Notes: generated by a model not told the origin, from the letters alone. A stretch of DNA of 64,000 bases from Cricetomys ansorgei (GCA_026225945.1 JAMJFZ010001770.1:1202001-1266000); one strand, 5' to 3'. Counted from the stretch's first letter, positions 46,541 to 58,032 are shown. Numbers and translations: made by a program.

Positions 46541-47325
46541 GCAGAAAACAATTTTCTTGAGTTCATACTCTATATGTACAGCTTTAAAAGGTTTCTAAGG
46601 AAAAGAGATGAATGCCATTTGAAACAATAATACGTAAATAGTAGTGAAGAATTAAATCACTCTTTGTACTTTAAATATGTTTATCTTTTGAAAACTAGTG
46701 GTGCAGGTACAGCCAAGTTGAAATGCACATGCACAGATCTCTCACAGATTAACAATACCTCTAAAAGCATCACAATAATTATCCAGAAACACTGGGTCAA
46801 AGACTAGTTCAGGTAAGTGGACTTTGGCAATCACTCTATACAAATGTTATAACTTCAAGCATGATTGATTGTGTCAACAGCTACAGAATATGAAAATTAA
46901 AATTACACTATATATAAATAGCTACATAGTGATTTATTCAGATTATCAAGTTTTTAACTAATTTTATTAATTTTTGTTTTAAAAAGACAGGTTAAAAGAA
47001 AAAAAAACAATCAACTTGTACCATAAATGTAATAGGTAATGAGGCAAAACATATTTTAAAGAAAAAAATGTATAGCACAAGAACACTGTAGTTAAGAAAG
47101 TCATTTGAGAGAGCAGAAAAAGGATTTCTCATACTAAAACAGTCATGCAGTAGGAAAATAAAGGAGAATAATATCTAAGCTTTCCATTAGGAAAGATTTC
47201 AAAACAGAAAACAAAATAACAAACAAAAAGGCTCAAAAGACTTTGTTACATAAAACTAAAAGTTCCACACATCAATGAAAGGGACAATGTAAAGCAGTCC
47301 ACAAATCTGCACAGAGACCTGTCAT
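46541..47325. other. No recognised gene or repeat
   Basis: AT-rich, unassigned. Confidence 0.4.
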
Positions 47326-47330
47326 TACAA

Positions 47331-47443
47331 GAGGAAAGAAAGAAAAGAAAGAAAGAAAAGAAAGAAAGAAAAGAAAGAAAGGAAGGAAGGAAGGAAGGAA
47401 GGAAGGAAGGAAGGAAGGAAGGAAGGAAGGAAGGAAGGAAGGA

Positions 47444-47535
<92 letters not shown>

Positions 47536-47555
47536 GGGAGAGAAGAAGGAAAAAG
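47331..47555 (+). repeat. Compound GAAA / GGAA / GAAA microsatellite
   Basis: About 225 bp of pure purine: AAAGA/GAAA units, then (GGAA)n from about 47379 to 47441, then (GAAA)n to about 47533. The antisense Phe/Leu/Ser-rich frames at 47246-47770 and 47272-47568 come from this tract. Confidence 0.97.
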
Positions 47556-48490
47556 AAAAAAAAATCACAGGACACCAAAAATGTGGTTAAACAGCCACAC
47601 TCATTCATTGATAAAATCCAAAAATCCTCTTTTACTAAAGGATCTTCAACACAGTGAAGTCTAAAAATGCATAAAACCATCACCTTGAGTGGCTTACTCC
47701 CACACTCACCTGTGTGCACATGGTCATACAAGCATGGTATTATGTTGCCTGTGAACTGTTTTTGTTCCACAATAGGTCAGCAATGTCTATCTTAGTAACT
47801 ACTCAGCTATATTACCATAACTGTTCAATTCTGAATCTTTCATCTTTAGAGTTAGCAGTGCGAAACCATCTTCCTGGTTGTGACTAGGACACCCAACACT
47901 TTACACTCCCCACAAAACAGGGGTGACAGCTGAGCAGAACACTAGAAAAAGGATATTTCTATGGTGATTTTTCTAGAATGCGGCCATTGACTAGACTTAG
48001 AGAATCTATCCTAAGAATTCCCCAGTAAATATTAATTCTCATAATAAGTGAAGAGCATTTACTTTCATAAAAAACAGTTGACAGTGCAATACAGAATCAA
48101 AGGGCTGCTGTGCAAAGAATCACAAGCACATTCACCAAAACAGCATTAGCAGTAGCCTTACAAATTATATACTTTTCCTTCTTTATTTTCTATTGCCCAG
48201 ATTTTATTCCTCATATATCAGCCCGGTAATATGAAGAAATGTATATTATTTAAACAACATAAGTTGAAAATAAAGTCCAAAGAGTGGACTTTGGATAGTG
48301 GATTACTATCCATCTACCTCATAAAACCGCACTGTGGATGAGAAAGTATTCTTAAAAAAATGAGAACAGATATATCCCTGATTTTCACAGGATCAGTCTA
48401 CTCTGAACTTGGGTAGAAGGAAGGAGAAAAAAAAAAGAGAATCAATCAAATAAAATATAGTAGCAAAAGTAGAATTTTTTCAGGTACAAA
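47556..48490. other. No recognised gene or repeat
   Basis: Unassigned sequence. No exon signals. Confidence 0.4.
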
Positions 48491-48500
48491 CAGCTCAATC

Positions 48501-48714
48501 AGAGCTGGAAAGAAGGTTCAGTGGTTGAGAGCACTTGCTGCTCTTCCAGAAGAGCTGGTTCAATTCCCAGCACCCATATGGCAGCTCACAACGGTCCGTA
48601 ACTCCAAATCCAGGGGCTCTGACACCCTCACACTGACATACATGCAAGCAAAACACCAATGCACATAAAATAAAGTAAAAAATTTTAAATCATTAAAAAA
48701 AAAAAAAAAAAAAA
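48501..48714 (+). repeat. B2 SINE
   Basis: 'agagctggaaagaaggttca', 'gcacttgctgctcttccaga', 'caattcccagcacccatatg', 'tgacaccctcacactgacat' and 'ccaatgcacataaaataaag', then a long A tail, show a full-length B2. Confidence 0.95.
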
Positions 48715-48720
48715 GCTCAG

Positions 48721-48865
48721 CCGGGCACTGGTGGCGCATGCCTTTAATCCCAGCACTTGGAGGCAGAGGCAGGCAAGTGGCTCTCTCTGAGTTCGATGAC
48801 AGCCTGGACTACAGAGTGAGTTCCAGGACAGCCAGAGTTACAACAGAGAAACCCTGTCTCAAAAA
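48721..48865 (+). repeat. B1 SINE abutting a B2
   Basis: 'ccgggcactggtggcgcatg', 'gttcgatgacagcctggact' and 'acaacagagaaaccctgtct' identify a young-looking B1 with its CpGs partly retained. 'gctcaat' occurs before the B2 (48493-48499) and after the B1 tail (48934-48940), with 'gctcag' between them. Confidence 0.95.
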
Positions 48866-49544
48866 ATAAAAAACAAAAAATTTAAAAGTCAGAAAAACCA
48901 AACTACCAAAAACAAAAAACAAAAAAACAAAAGGCTCAATCATTAACAACACCCAAAACGAAATTTTTCAGTGGCAAATGTACCAACTGCTTCTGCTTCT
49001 GTCTGTAGCAGTTATTGACATGTGCAGTGAGGCTAGGCTGTTTGTTTTTCCAGTGTTATAAGAGACTTGAAGAAAGGCAGATACTCCATGTAATTCCAGT
49101 GTCCCTCCCTCTATGGCTTCACCATCACCAGCCTGATCCTGAGTGCTGGAATCAACAGTGCCCAACAGTGCCCAAGTGTCCTTCCCACAAAGCTGGCTAC
49201 TTGACTGTTAGAAGACAAACTAGCCAGAGACAAGGCCTGAGAAATAATAAAAATGTCTTCTTATAAATGCATATATTCATATTATCTTTCCACTTCCCTC
49301 CTCCATCCATTGATATTAAGTTTTTTCTTCTGGTTTCTTAGTTAAGGTTTTTTAGAATAGCCCAAGTCAAATAACAGCTCAAGATTCCCCTGCTTCCACT
49401 TCCCAAAGCCTGGTACAAGTATTTGCTCTCACACATGGTTATTTTCTTCCCCCCACACACGAGTTAAATCACTATTATTTTATTATTGTTTGCTAATCTC
49501 TGCCACAGTTACTGTGTACCTCTGATGCATAAGCAAGAGTTGTC

Positions 49545-49681
49545 TTTGTGTGGTGGTGCACACCATTAATCCCAGTCCTTGGGAAGCAGAGGCAGGTTGA
49601 TTGATCTCTGTGAGTTAGAGGCCAACCTGGTCTACCTTAGTGAGTTCCAGGATAGCCAGGGCTACAGAGAGACCCTGTCAA
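49545..49681 (+). repeat. B1 SINE
   Basis: 'gtgtggtggtgcacaccatt', 'cagaggcaggttgattgatc' and 'agccagggctacagagagac' define it. Its A tail has expanded into the adjacent purine microsatellite. Confidence 0.93.
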
Positions 49682-49830
49682 GAAAAAAAAGAAAGAAAGA
49701 AGGAAAGAAGGAAAGAAGGAAAGAAGGAAAGAAGGAAGGAAGGAAGGAAGGGAGGAAGGGAGGGAGGGAGGGAGGGAGGGAGGAGGATGCAGGAAGGAAG
49801 GAAGGAGGTGGGCGGGGCGGGGCAGGGCAG
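49682..49830 (+). repeat. GAAA / GGAA / GGGA microsatellite grown from a B1 tail
   Basis: Starts as A-rich GAAA units, becomes AAGG, then GGGA, and ends in GGGGC-type repeats (about 49808-49832). The frames at 49579-49947 are repeats, not a lysine/glycine-rich protein. Confidence 0.96.
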
Positions 49831-49832
49831 GG

Positions 49833-50880
49833 CAATAGGTTGGACTTCTTTCTAAGATATAGAGGAAGAGTTCTCTCTCTTATGTGCTTGGAGTTCCACC
49901 AAGGAAGAGGGAACAAAGGCATCCTGATGATAAATGTCCCCACCTAGGAGTGTGCTTATTAACTGCCCTATCAGCACATTCTCAGTATCACAGTAACACT
50001 ACAAACTCTGTCACTGTGTGACTCCTTAAGCAACACACTGATCTTGTCCAACTCCATGACTCGCATGTAACACATTCACACTTCTCCCTCACTGAAACAG
50101 CTATAAATTTTAAACAGAAAAAAAAGTAACAGGCTGAGTGGGATTTACCTACCTCTCCATCAACGCCCATCCCTTTTTGACCAATTTTGTCATCACCCTG
50201 CCTAAATTCAACGCTCTAGAAATCCATACATAAGCAAGAAAACTGCAATGCTGGACTTCCAGATTAAGCAGCAAGTATAAGATTACCACAGTCTAAGTGC
50301 AAGAATGTAAATGCCTGGCTTTTTTCCTTTCTTTTCCCCTTTTCATCACAGCCTATAATCAGACCTCAAGCCAAAGTTACACTAGGCACAAATCAGAGCT
50401 TAGAAGAAACAAATTTCTAAGGGAAAAAAATCTCTCTCCATTGACAGGAACTATGTTTCAAGAGGGCAGAGCCAGCTCAGTTATTTTTCTATCTCTATGC
50501 TCCCAGAGCATGCCTTGTAATGAGAAAGTTGGGGGGAATACGTACTAAATACAGCTAGACAACGTAGTAAGACAAGAGTGCCTACAGATTTGAAAGAAAA
50601 ATAATGAATTTCCCCTACTTGTAATGACACAATTATCTACACAGAAAACACCAACAAATCTCTTAAAAACTTCTTCCCACAACAAGTAAGTTTGACGACC
50701 TTGCGCAACATAAAGCCAACACATAAATACCAAGTATGCTTCTATAAACTGGCAATAACCAATTTAAAACTAACAATGTATAAATATTATTTATAATAGT
50801 TGAAAAGAAATATGAGATAATATATACCTAGCAAAAAATACATGATTTAAATGATAATTGTAATGTGACTATTAAAAAAA
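49833..50880. other. No recognised gene or repeat
   Basis: Unassigned. Short frames lack splice context. Confidence 0.4.
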
Positions 50881-50885
50881 AAAAA

Positions 50886-51005
50886 GCACTGGGCAGTGAT
50901 GGCGCACGCCTTTAATCCCAGCACTCAAGGCCGAGGCCAGCCTGGTCTGCAGAGTGAGCTCCAGGACAGCCAGGGTCACAACAGAGAGACCCTGTCTCAG
51001 AAAAT
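50886..51005 (+). repeat. B1 SINE with an internal deletion
   Basis: 'gggcagtgatggcgcacgcc' and 'ttaatcccagcactcaaggc' run directly into 'cgaggccagcctggtctgca'. About 35 bp of the usual centre (ggaggcagaggcagg...gtgagtt) is missing. The right end 'gagagaccctgtctcag' is intact. Confidence 0.9.
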
Positions 51006-51402
51006 CAAAACAACCAAAAGAAACCAAAACTATGCTGAAACTAATCAGTCTTAAAATGTCCCTTCTACAGAAGATCCCACGGGGACATGAAAAGGCAACT
51101 GAGGACACTGAACCTGCGAATCACACATCCAGCTCAGATAAAGCATAACCAACTTCCAACAACAAGACTTTTTTTTCTCTAACCCTGCACAAAACATTGA
51201 AGAAGACATGTCATCAGAGAGAACAGTAGGTGAGTGATACGATGAGAGTCTGCTGCAGATACCAGCCTTCGCAGGCGTCATGTACAAGCCACGGGAACAT
51301 GTCTGCACACCTGGGGCTGTGAAAACAATCAGTAACCACTACCGAGGGGAGGGTGGGCAGAGCAACTCAAAGTCTCAAGTATCGGTAGTAGGAATGCGAA
51401 AC

Positions 51403-51482
51403 GGGCTGCGAGGACGGGTCAGCGGCTAAAAGCACCGGCTGCTCATTCAGAGGACCTGTTTCAGTTCACGATGCAACAAGCT
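51403..51482 (+). repeat. B2 SINE, 5' fragment
   Basis: 'gggctgcgaggacgggtcag' and 'gcaccggctgctcattcaga' followed by 'ggacctgtttcagttc' cover the tRNA-like head. The tail is missing. Confidence 0.75.
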
Positions 51483-52235
51483 GAAACACACCTCCCTTTT
51501 AGCTCAAACACACAAAGAAATGCTGTTATTACAATTACTTTCATTTTATTTCTCTTTACACTGTAGTTAGGGAATTAGATTGCTTTTTAATTGCTGAATG
51601 ACTGATGAGCTTTATATCAGGGTTATCAAAGGGATATTAACAAAATATACCTTTATTGAATTTGAGTGGCATGGCAGTGAGTATACTGAACTACATCGTC
51701 TCTCCCCTGAAACTCTACAGTATATTGGCTAGGGCCCCTTTGTATTTAATCAGGCTATACATTGCTTACTATCAAGCCTTCCTAAAACAAACCATGCCCT
51801 TCTGCTGTTTATAGATACTTGACAGGGCTGATGGGGCGGAGCGGGGCAGGAATTCTTCAAATGGAGGGGGAATGGCTCTATACTGAATGTAAACAGACTT
51901 TTTTCTTAAACAATAACATATAATAATTATTTACATACCATTTTCATGGTACAAGGAATACTAAGAAATATAGAGATACTGAACATATGCAGGAGGATGT
52001 ATGCAGATTGTATGCATGATCTACGCCTGTTTTACAAGAGACTTTAATAACATTAGTTTTGGTCTCCACAGTGGTCCTACACATGGATACCAAATGATGA
52101 CTATGCTTAGCTTTCAAATCCTTTAAAATTGGTCTGTTTTATTAACTCTCAGCTGGACAGTCAATCGAATCCATGGAAAGAGACTATTTCTTCACAACTG
52201 TACTGATAGCAAAAGTGTATGTTTTTATTATATAT
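51483..52235. other. No recognised gene or repeat
   Basis: Unassigned sequence. Confidence 0.4.
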
Positions 52236-52242
52236 GCATCTT

Positions 52243-52425
52243 CATGATGGGAGGTATGTGTGGTACCATGCATGTGGAGGTCAGAGGGCAACTCTGAGGA
52301 ATCAGTTCTCTCTTAGCACCTTAATGTGGATCCAGGGATTAAATTGAAGTTCCAGGTTTGTATGAAAAATTCCTTTATCTATGGAGCTATTTGACCACTC
52401 CTACTAGCTCAATTTCTGGTATATG
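52243..52425 (-). repeat. tRNA-derived SINE (B2/B3 superfamily), antisense
   Basis: 'catgtggaggtcagagggca', 'gatccagggattaaattgaa' and 'ttatctatggagctatttga' are the reverse complement of the SINE variant seen at 33915 and 40737. Confidence 0.75.
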
Positions 52426-52569
52426 GCAGATAACTGTTTGCAAGGGAACAAATAAGACATTTTTAACACTTAAAACTTGCCCTTATTAGAAGTAATAAAT
52501 ACAGAGATTTTTTGCCTTGGCAGAAGAACAGAGTCTGTGACTTTAAATGCGTCTTCTCCATTTGATTTT

Positions 52570-52754
52570 TAAGATTTATTTTATTTTAGATACATGTATA
52601 TGTTAGAAGGATGTACACGTGTAGATGCCTTTCGAGACCAGAAAGAGGCATGAAGTATCTGGAGCTAGAGTTACAGGCAGCAATGCTGGGAACCAAACTC
52701 AAGTCCTCTGAAGAGCAGTACATGCTCTTAAGAATGGGCATTCTCTCCAGCCAT
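52570..52754 (-). repeat. B2 SINE (antisense) with perfect target duplication
   Basis: 'agatttattttattttagat', 'ctggagctagagttacaggc', 'aagtcctctgaagagcagta' and 'cattctctccagcc' are a reversed B2. The 12-bp flank 'ccatttgatttt' occurs at 52558-52569 and again at 52755-52766. Confidence 0.95.
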
Positions 52755-52849
52755 CCATTTGATTTTATGAGTCTATGATTCCTTCATTTAAGTCAGCTTC
52801 ATTGGGAAGTCTGAGAGACATCCCTCTCTGTTTCCCCATGTTAGCCTTC

Positions 52850-53200
52850 CTACCTGTATCACCACAATGAAATAACTGAAATAATATACTTAAAAAGAAA
52901 GACGGGTAGTTTTAGCTTACAGTTGTGGAGGTTCTAGCCCACCATCGGGTGGACCTGGTGTTTTGGGCCTCTAACATGAAAGCCAGATGGCAACGATGCG
53001 AGCATGTGGCAGAGAAAATGCACTCATCTCAATAGCAAGGAATCAGGGGAGAATGAGAAAAGGGATGGAATCCCACATTTCTTCTAAAAGCAGGCCTCCG
53101 TTGGCCTAAGGACCTTTAGGATCCTGGTCCTAAAGGTCCACAGCCTCTCATGTACAGGCTTCTGGAGGACATATAATATCCATGCTCTAGCACTAGCCTA
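52850..53200 (-). mobile_element. MaLR/ERVL-type LTR relic, antisense
   Basis: 'gtagttttagcttacagttg', 'tggaggttctagcccaccat', 'tggtgttttgggcctctaac' and 'catgtggcagagaaaatgca' match the reversed layout of MaLR LTRs (tttggctcatggtttcagaggttc ... gttttgggcctgtggtgag). It is heavily diverged and its family is unresolved. Confidence 0.55.
53110..53139. repeat. Perfect 12-bp hairpin with 6-nt loop
   Basis: 'ggacctttagga' (53110-53121) and 'tcctaaaggtcc' (53128-53139) are exact reverse complements around the loop 'tcctgg'. Confidence 0.95.
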
Positions 53201-54970
53201 GGAGATCACACATGCTCTCAACCTCCCTTCAATCGTACCACCCCTGGGATCTCTCAGAAGTAGTCTGCACAATTAAGAAGGTTCCATCTCTTGTAAATGA
53301 CCATGCTCCCAATCATCTACATTCTTTTAAATCTGGAGTCCTACCCCTTCTAGAAAGAATTTCATCAGTTATTGGTTATAAAACCAATGCTCTCTGAACA
53401 TATAGTAAGCGTCTTACATATAAAAATACAAAGCCTTGAACTAAGATTTAGTGAGATCTATGATAAGAATGATAGTCATTTGGATTTTGTTTCTGGACGA
53501 TTTGGTCCAACATTGTTCTAATACTTTAATCCAGAACATTTTTGTTCTGGTTTTTTTTTGTTTTTTTTTACTTCCCCCTTGTAGGGATTCATTCTTTATT
53601 TAAGATCTAAACTAGTTCTATCACTAGTGATGCTGTGCTCTGCAGCTGTGTAGCGGGTGGGACAGTCTTGTGATCTGAGTCACTTCCCAGGACTTCCAGC
53701 TGACATCTGATTAGGCAGGATGGTTTCTCCTGCTTTCTTGAGCCAGGGTTATTGCCTCTGTATAAGAAGTAGAATTTGGTAACTCCCTCTCCACTTTCAA
53801 CCATCAGCCCCATTAATCTTCCTAAAGATTTCAGATTTATATGCAGTCTGTGCAGGTAGCCAGATGCCATATGCTGTTAATTTCTGATCCCATGAAGGCA
53901 GATCATACAGCTGGAAATGATCGAAGAGAAAAGCATGTTCTTTTGTTCAATGAGACAAAGCCTGTTGTGTATTCTGCTTCTGATGCTTAAAAGATGTCTT
54001 TTTTTTTCTTACTACATAATGTGTAGCGCTGAAAGTTTTGAACTCTTCACTTCAGAAATTACTTTTCCAGACAAAAGAGCAAAACAATGTTTATTTAAAT
54101 TGTTCTCTGGAACATGGCTGAGAGTGTTTACAACATTTCTGTGACGTTTTGATCCAGGAGGGAGTACTTGGAGAGGTATTTAGAGTGCTTTTCACTAAAT
54201 CAGATACTTTATAGTGTTGGAACCTTAAAAAAAAAATCCTTTCAAAGGTTGAAGTTCTGGGTAGAGAAACAAACAAAATGGCCCATGCATTCTCAGGGGT
54301 AAGAATGACATGTAGCAAAACAGATTTTCCCTTCAACTCTGAAAGCCTGTATCATTTCAAACTAACATAATGGTTCATAGATTTGCATAGTCATGTCAGA
54401 TCTCTTAATAAAGGCCCTGGGGGAAAGAAAAGAGGCAAGGGGAGAGCAGTGGGGGAGGAGGTGATATCAGAACATAGAGGACAGAACATATAAAGTTGTT
54501 AAAGCAGCAGCAGAATAGACAAAGAGAAATTCTATTCCTTTTTTTATGTTTGATATGCTTGTCTGAAGCATTTAGTTGCCTGAAATCTCCTCAGGTATCC
54601 TGTGGGCTGTAACAATTCCACAAGAAAAGTATTCAAGGAATTGACCTGCTTTGTGCAATCAGTTCCTTATAGACGGGGAAAGCTTTAAATGCTAAGCTTT
54701 TCAGAAGATTCTGATGAATTCCATCAGACTTAAGGGAATAAATGTTCAATTATTATCTTTAAATTTCAAAAGATATCATTTATTCTTTTATATTTTTGCT
54801 TTCTAACTATCTTTTAATAAATTACATTATATATACATGGAGTCAGTACCAAGTTCAAAGACTTACTTAGTGAATCTTTCTTATATGTCAGAAAATACAT
54901 ATAATATTTGAGTTAAATATCTTTGAAAGTCTTCTAATATACTCCTGTTTCTGATAAAAGATTAGTTTGC
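53201..54970. other. No recognised gene or repeat
   Basis: Complex sequence with short frames (53212-53397, 53607-53870, 53917-54144, 54091-54336) that lack splice context. Confidence 0.4.
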
Positions 54971-54975
54971 AATTT

Positions 54976-55050
54976 TGGGGTGGGAGGGTGCAATTCTGGG
55001 GATCAAATGAAGCTGTCAAAGCACTATACTACTGAGCTACATTTCAGCCC
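54976..55050 (-). repeat. ID-type SINE (antisense)
   Basis: 'caattctggggatcaaatga', 'gcactatactactgagctac' and 'atttcagccct' are the reversed ID body. Confidence 0.75.
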
Positions 55051-56455
55051 TAAACTGCTTTCCTTATTAATCTTAGTAAAAATTTGCTAGATCTTAGAAC
55101 AGACTTCAGTGTTTCAGAATCCACATTACTTTAATTTCCAATAGGACAGACTATCAATGGGCAGAACATAAGCCCTTGGCTTCCCTTCTGATAGTTAAAC
55201 AGGAACGGGGAAATGGATGCAGGACAGTGAGCACTGACTGTGAAGGAGCTGCCCAAATGGAGAAGACTGAGCTTTTCCTGTTCTTCCTCAAATTCTTCCC
55301 TCTGTCAGACATCTACCATCTTCAAGTGTACATGTTACACTTTTAATTTTGCTTAATATTTTCATCTGGACTATTTTCAAAACACTTTATACTATGCTTC
55401 AAAGCACCTAAGAGACAATGGTGCATTATTTGGAAATTTAATTCATAACTGCTAGAGAAAAGGAGGATAAGCAATTTGATAATAAACATTATCACAGGTA
55501 AGCTTAAAGTAATCTCATCAATGAGGTTTAACTCTGCCCTCTCAATCTGGAACCCACAAAAGCACTCAATAGAGAAGAGAAAATGGAGAGGATGAGAGCT
55601 ACAGACACTGGGAGGCACAACTAAAAAGTCTCTTAAAAACATAAACTCAGAAAAAAACCCAAAAAGATGAACAATCTATATAATTATCAGTATGCCTCAT
55701 CTATGGACAATCCACCACTGGAGTTCCTGTTTCAACAGCTTTTAGTGACTGTTGGTTGCAAGATTTCAGTAGGATTATCTAGATCTAAAACAGAAAGTGG
55801 CGGATCAGAAAAAGAGGAACAAAGACCTTGACATGGTTCTCAAAGGTACCCTGAGAACTTGCGGCATCATGCGTCATACATCCTGTATCATCATGCATCA
55901 TCAAATGTACTGTGGAGCTAAATCAAACTCAGTAATCTATCTATCACAGCTAATAATGTATTATCCGCCTCAGTAACCTCCAAAGTGCAAGTGTGCTGTG
56001 CACACCTACAGATTTGTCTTGCCATGCTAGTGACTGAATATGGCTTGCTAGACAGTTGCAGTGTGGTCGGTTTCTGGGTCAATGCCTGTTAGTGCTGCTG
56101 CAGCTAGTGTACAGTCTGATTTGACTACCCAACAGATAAGCAGTGTGGCTCTGTACTAACTGACACTCATTTCCCAGAAGAGGACAAAAAAAGCATCATT
56201 AAGAAACTGAAGGAGACTGGTCACTAAAATACACAACTTGTCCATTTTAATTAGGACACAGACATACTAGCAAGTATATATACACACAGTAAATTGATTG
56301 ATAAACTGTTTATTCTCAGAAAGTGCATTTAGTTAAAATTTGCAAGGAACTACTATTGCATAATGATGCAATTCTTTACTAGATGAAAACATATAGCAAG
56401 GCAACTCTTGAAAGTGTGTGGGATTATCAGTCATTCCAAACTCTAAACAAAGTAT
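55051..56455. other. No recognised gene or repeat
   Basis: A CATCAT-rich cluster sits at about 55864-55905. The rest is unassigned complex DNA. Confidence 0.4.
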
Positions 56456-56459
56456 GAGC

Positions 56460-57033
56460 TCTGGGATGGTTTGAATTAGAGTGGCCACCATAGACTCATA
56501 TATTTGAATATTTAATCACCAGAGAGTAGAACTGTTTGAGAAGGATTAGAAGGATTGGGTGTGTCCTGTTGGAGGAGATATGTTGCTGGGGCAAGTTTTG
56601 AGGTTTCGAAAAGCTAATGTAGGTCTAGTGTCTCTCTCTTTGCCTGCTTGTCCTTGTTCTCATTAGCAAGTTCATTCCTCCACTGGCATTTGAGTCTACT
56701 TCTTCAGGACTCCAGCATAAACTAAAGACCAGATGAGACATCTAGCCTATTAGACTGAACAAATTACTGGATTCTTGTGTATCTGTTGATAGATAGCCAT
56801 TTTTGGACTAGCTAGACCACAACCTGTGGGTCACTGTAATAAATCTGGTATGTAGGTAGGTAGGCAGGTAGGTAGGTAGAAAGATAGATAGATAGATGAT
56901 AGATGATAGATAGATAGATAGATAGATAGATAGAAAGGTAGAAAGATAGATATAGATAGATGATAGATAGATATAGATAGGCAGATATTCATTCTATCAG
57001 TTCTGTTCCTCTAGAGAATCCTGTCTAATACAG
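56460..57033 (+). mobile_element. MaLR LTR (ORR1-like) interrupted by a microsatellite
   Basis: 'gggatggtttgaattagagt', 'ccaccatagactcatatatt', 'ggtgtgtcctgttggaggag' and 'gaggtttcgaaaagct' are ORR1-type LTR landmarks. The 3' part, 'ggactagctagaccacaacc', 'gttctgttcctctagagaat' and 'cctgtctaatacag', closes it. A GTAG/GATA array at 56851-56991 has expanded inside it. Confidence 0.75.
56851..56991 (+). repeat. GTAG then GATA microsatellite
   Basis: About seven GTAG units followed by interrupted GATA units. Confidence 0.95.
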
Positions 57034-57107
57034 GCTCTGTCTCCAAAATTATGTATAAGTTCACAAAACATTACCTACAATGCCAAAACGTGAATAGAAA
57101 CTATAAT

Positions 57108-58004
57108 TGTGGGTGTGGTTGTTTGATTGAGAATGGCCCCTATAGGCTCTTATATTTGAATACTTGGCCCTTAGTTGGTGAAACTGTTTTAGAAAATATT
57201 AGGAAGTATGGCCTTGTTGGAGGTTCTGTGCCACTGGGAGTGGGCTTTGAAGTTTCAAAAGCCCACACAAGGCCCAGTATGTGTCTGTCTGTCTCTCCTG
57301 TCTCTCTTCTTCTTTTCTCCTTCTCCTTCTTATTTTTCTCCTTCTTTGTTGGTGACAACTGGATCCTGGTGGCAGGAGAGAGGCAAGCATAAAGCTCAGA
57401 CCTCCTCTGTCTTTGCAGAAACCTGTTCACCAACATCGGCAATATGAATATGCTAAGAGTTTTTAAATACGTACATACAAGCCTATAGATGATTGGGCTT
57501 CTCCCAACCTTACCCATCACCCTCTCATTAGCAAGCTTTCGATAGGCTGATTGAAGTACCTAGTAAGCATAGACCAAAGCTATTGGACCTCTCCTTCTGT
57601 GCCACCCTACTTTCTCCATAAAAACCCACTTCCCTACACAATAAACTAGATATGCACCATGGAGGCATTTTTCCAGAGTCTGAGCTTCTTGGGTTAGTGA
57701 CTCTGTGCACCACTCATCTCCTCAGGGACCCCCCACAAAACAAACACACTTCTCCTTTCTTCTCCTTCTTTCTCCACCTTCTCCTTCCCCACTCCTTGCA
57801 CCTCCTTCTTGTGGATCAGATATAAGCTCTCAGCTACTGCTCCAGTGCCATTCTTACCTGCCTGCTGCCACACTACCCAATTTAACAGTCATAAACTAAC
57901 TCTCTGAAACTATAAACAAGCCCCCAATTAAATGCTTTCTTTTAAAATTTTAAGTTTCCTTAGTCATTGTACCTCTTCACAGCAAAAAAAGAAAAACTAA
58001 GACA
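57108..58004 (+). mobile_element. ORR1-like MaLR LTR split by a younger LTR
   Basis: The 5' part (57108-57346) has 'attgagaatggcccctatag', 'atggccttgttggaggttct' and 'gggagtgggctttgaagttt'. The 3' part (57749-58004) has 'agctctcagctactgctcca', 'aagcccccaattaaatgctt', 'cattgtacctcttcacagca' and terminal 'actaagaca'. They join perfectly once 57347-57748 is removed. Pyrimidine-rich CTT repeats have expanded at the junction. Confidence 0.88.
57347..57748 (+). mobile_element. Solo LTR (ERVK-like) nested in the ORR1-like LTR
   Basis: It starts TGTTGGTGAC (57347) and ends AAACACA (57748), length 402 bp. Flanking hexamers CTTCTT (57341-57346) and CTTCTC (57749-57754) differ at one base. A TATA-like CATAAAAA (57617-57624) lies about 22 bp before AATAAA (57640-57645), giving plus orientation and a short promoter-to-poly(A) distance. 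No coding region remains. The low-complexity CTT surroundings weaken the duplication evidence. Confidence 0.75.
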
Positions 58005-58032
58005 CAGGGACTAGATTAGCAACTGTAATTCT

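Noticed and set aside
47246..47770. 174-residue minus-strand open frame rich in Phe, Leu and Ser
   Set aside because: It is the translation of the GAAA/GGAA microsatellite, which has no stop in this frame. No splice sites or conserved protein sequence flank it.
49579..49947. 122-residue Lys/Glu/Gly-rich plus-strand frame
   Set aside because: Runs from a B1 into its purine microsatellite.
57051..57520. Overlapping 113- and 126-residue frames on opposite strands
   Set aside because: Both cross the ORR1-like LTR and its CTT-rich tract.
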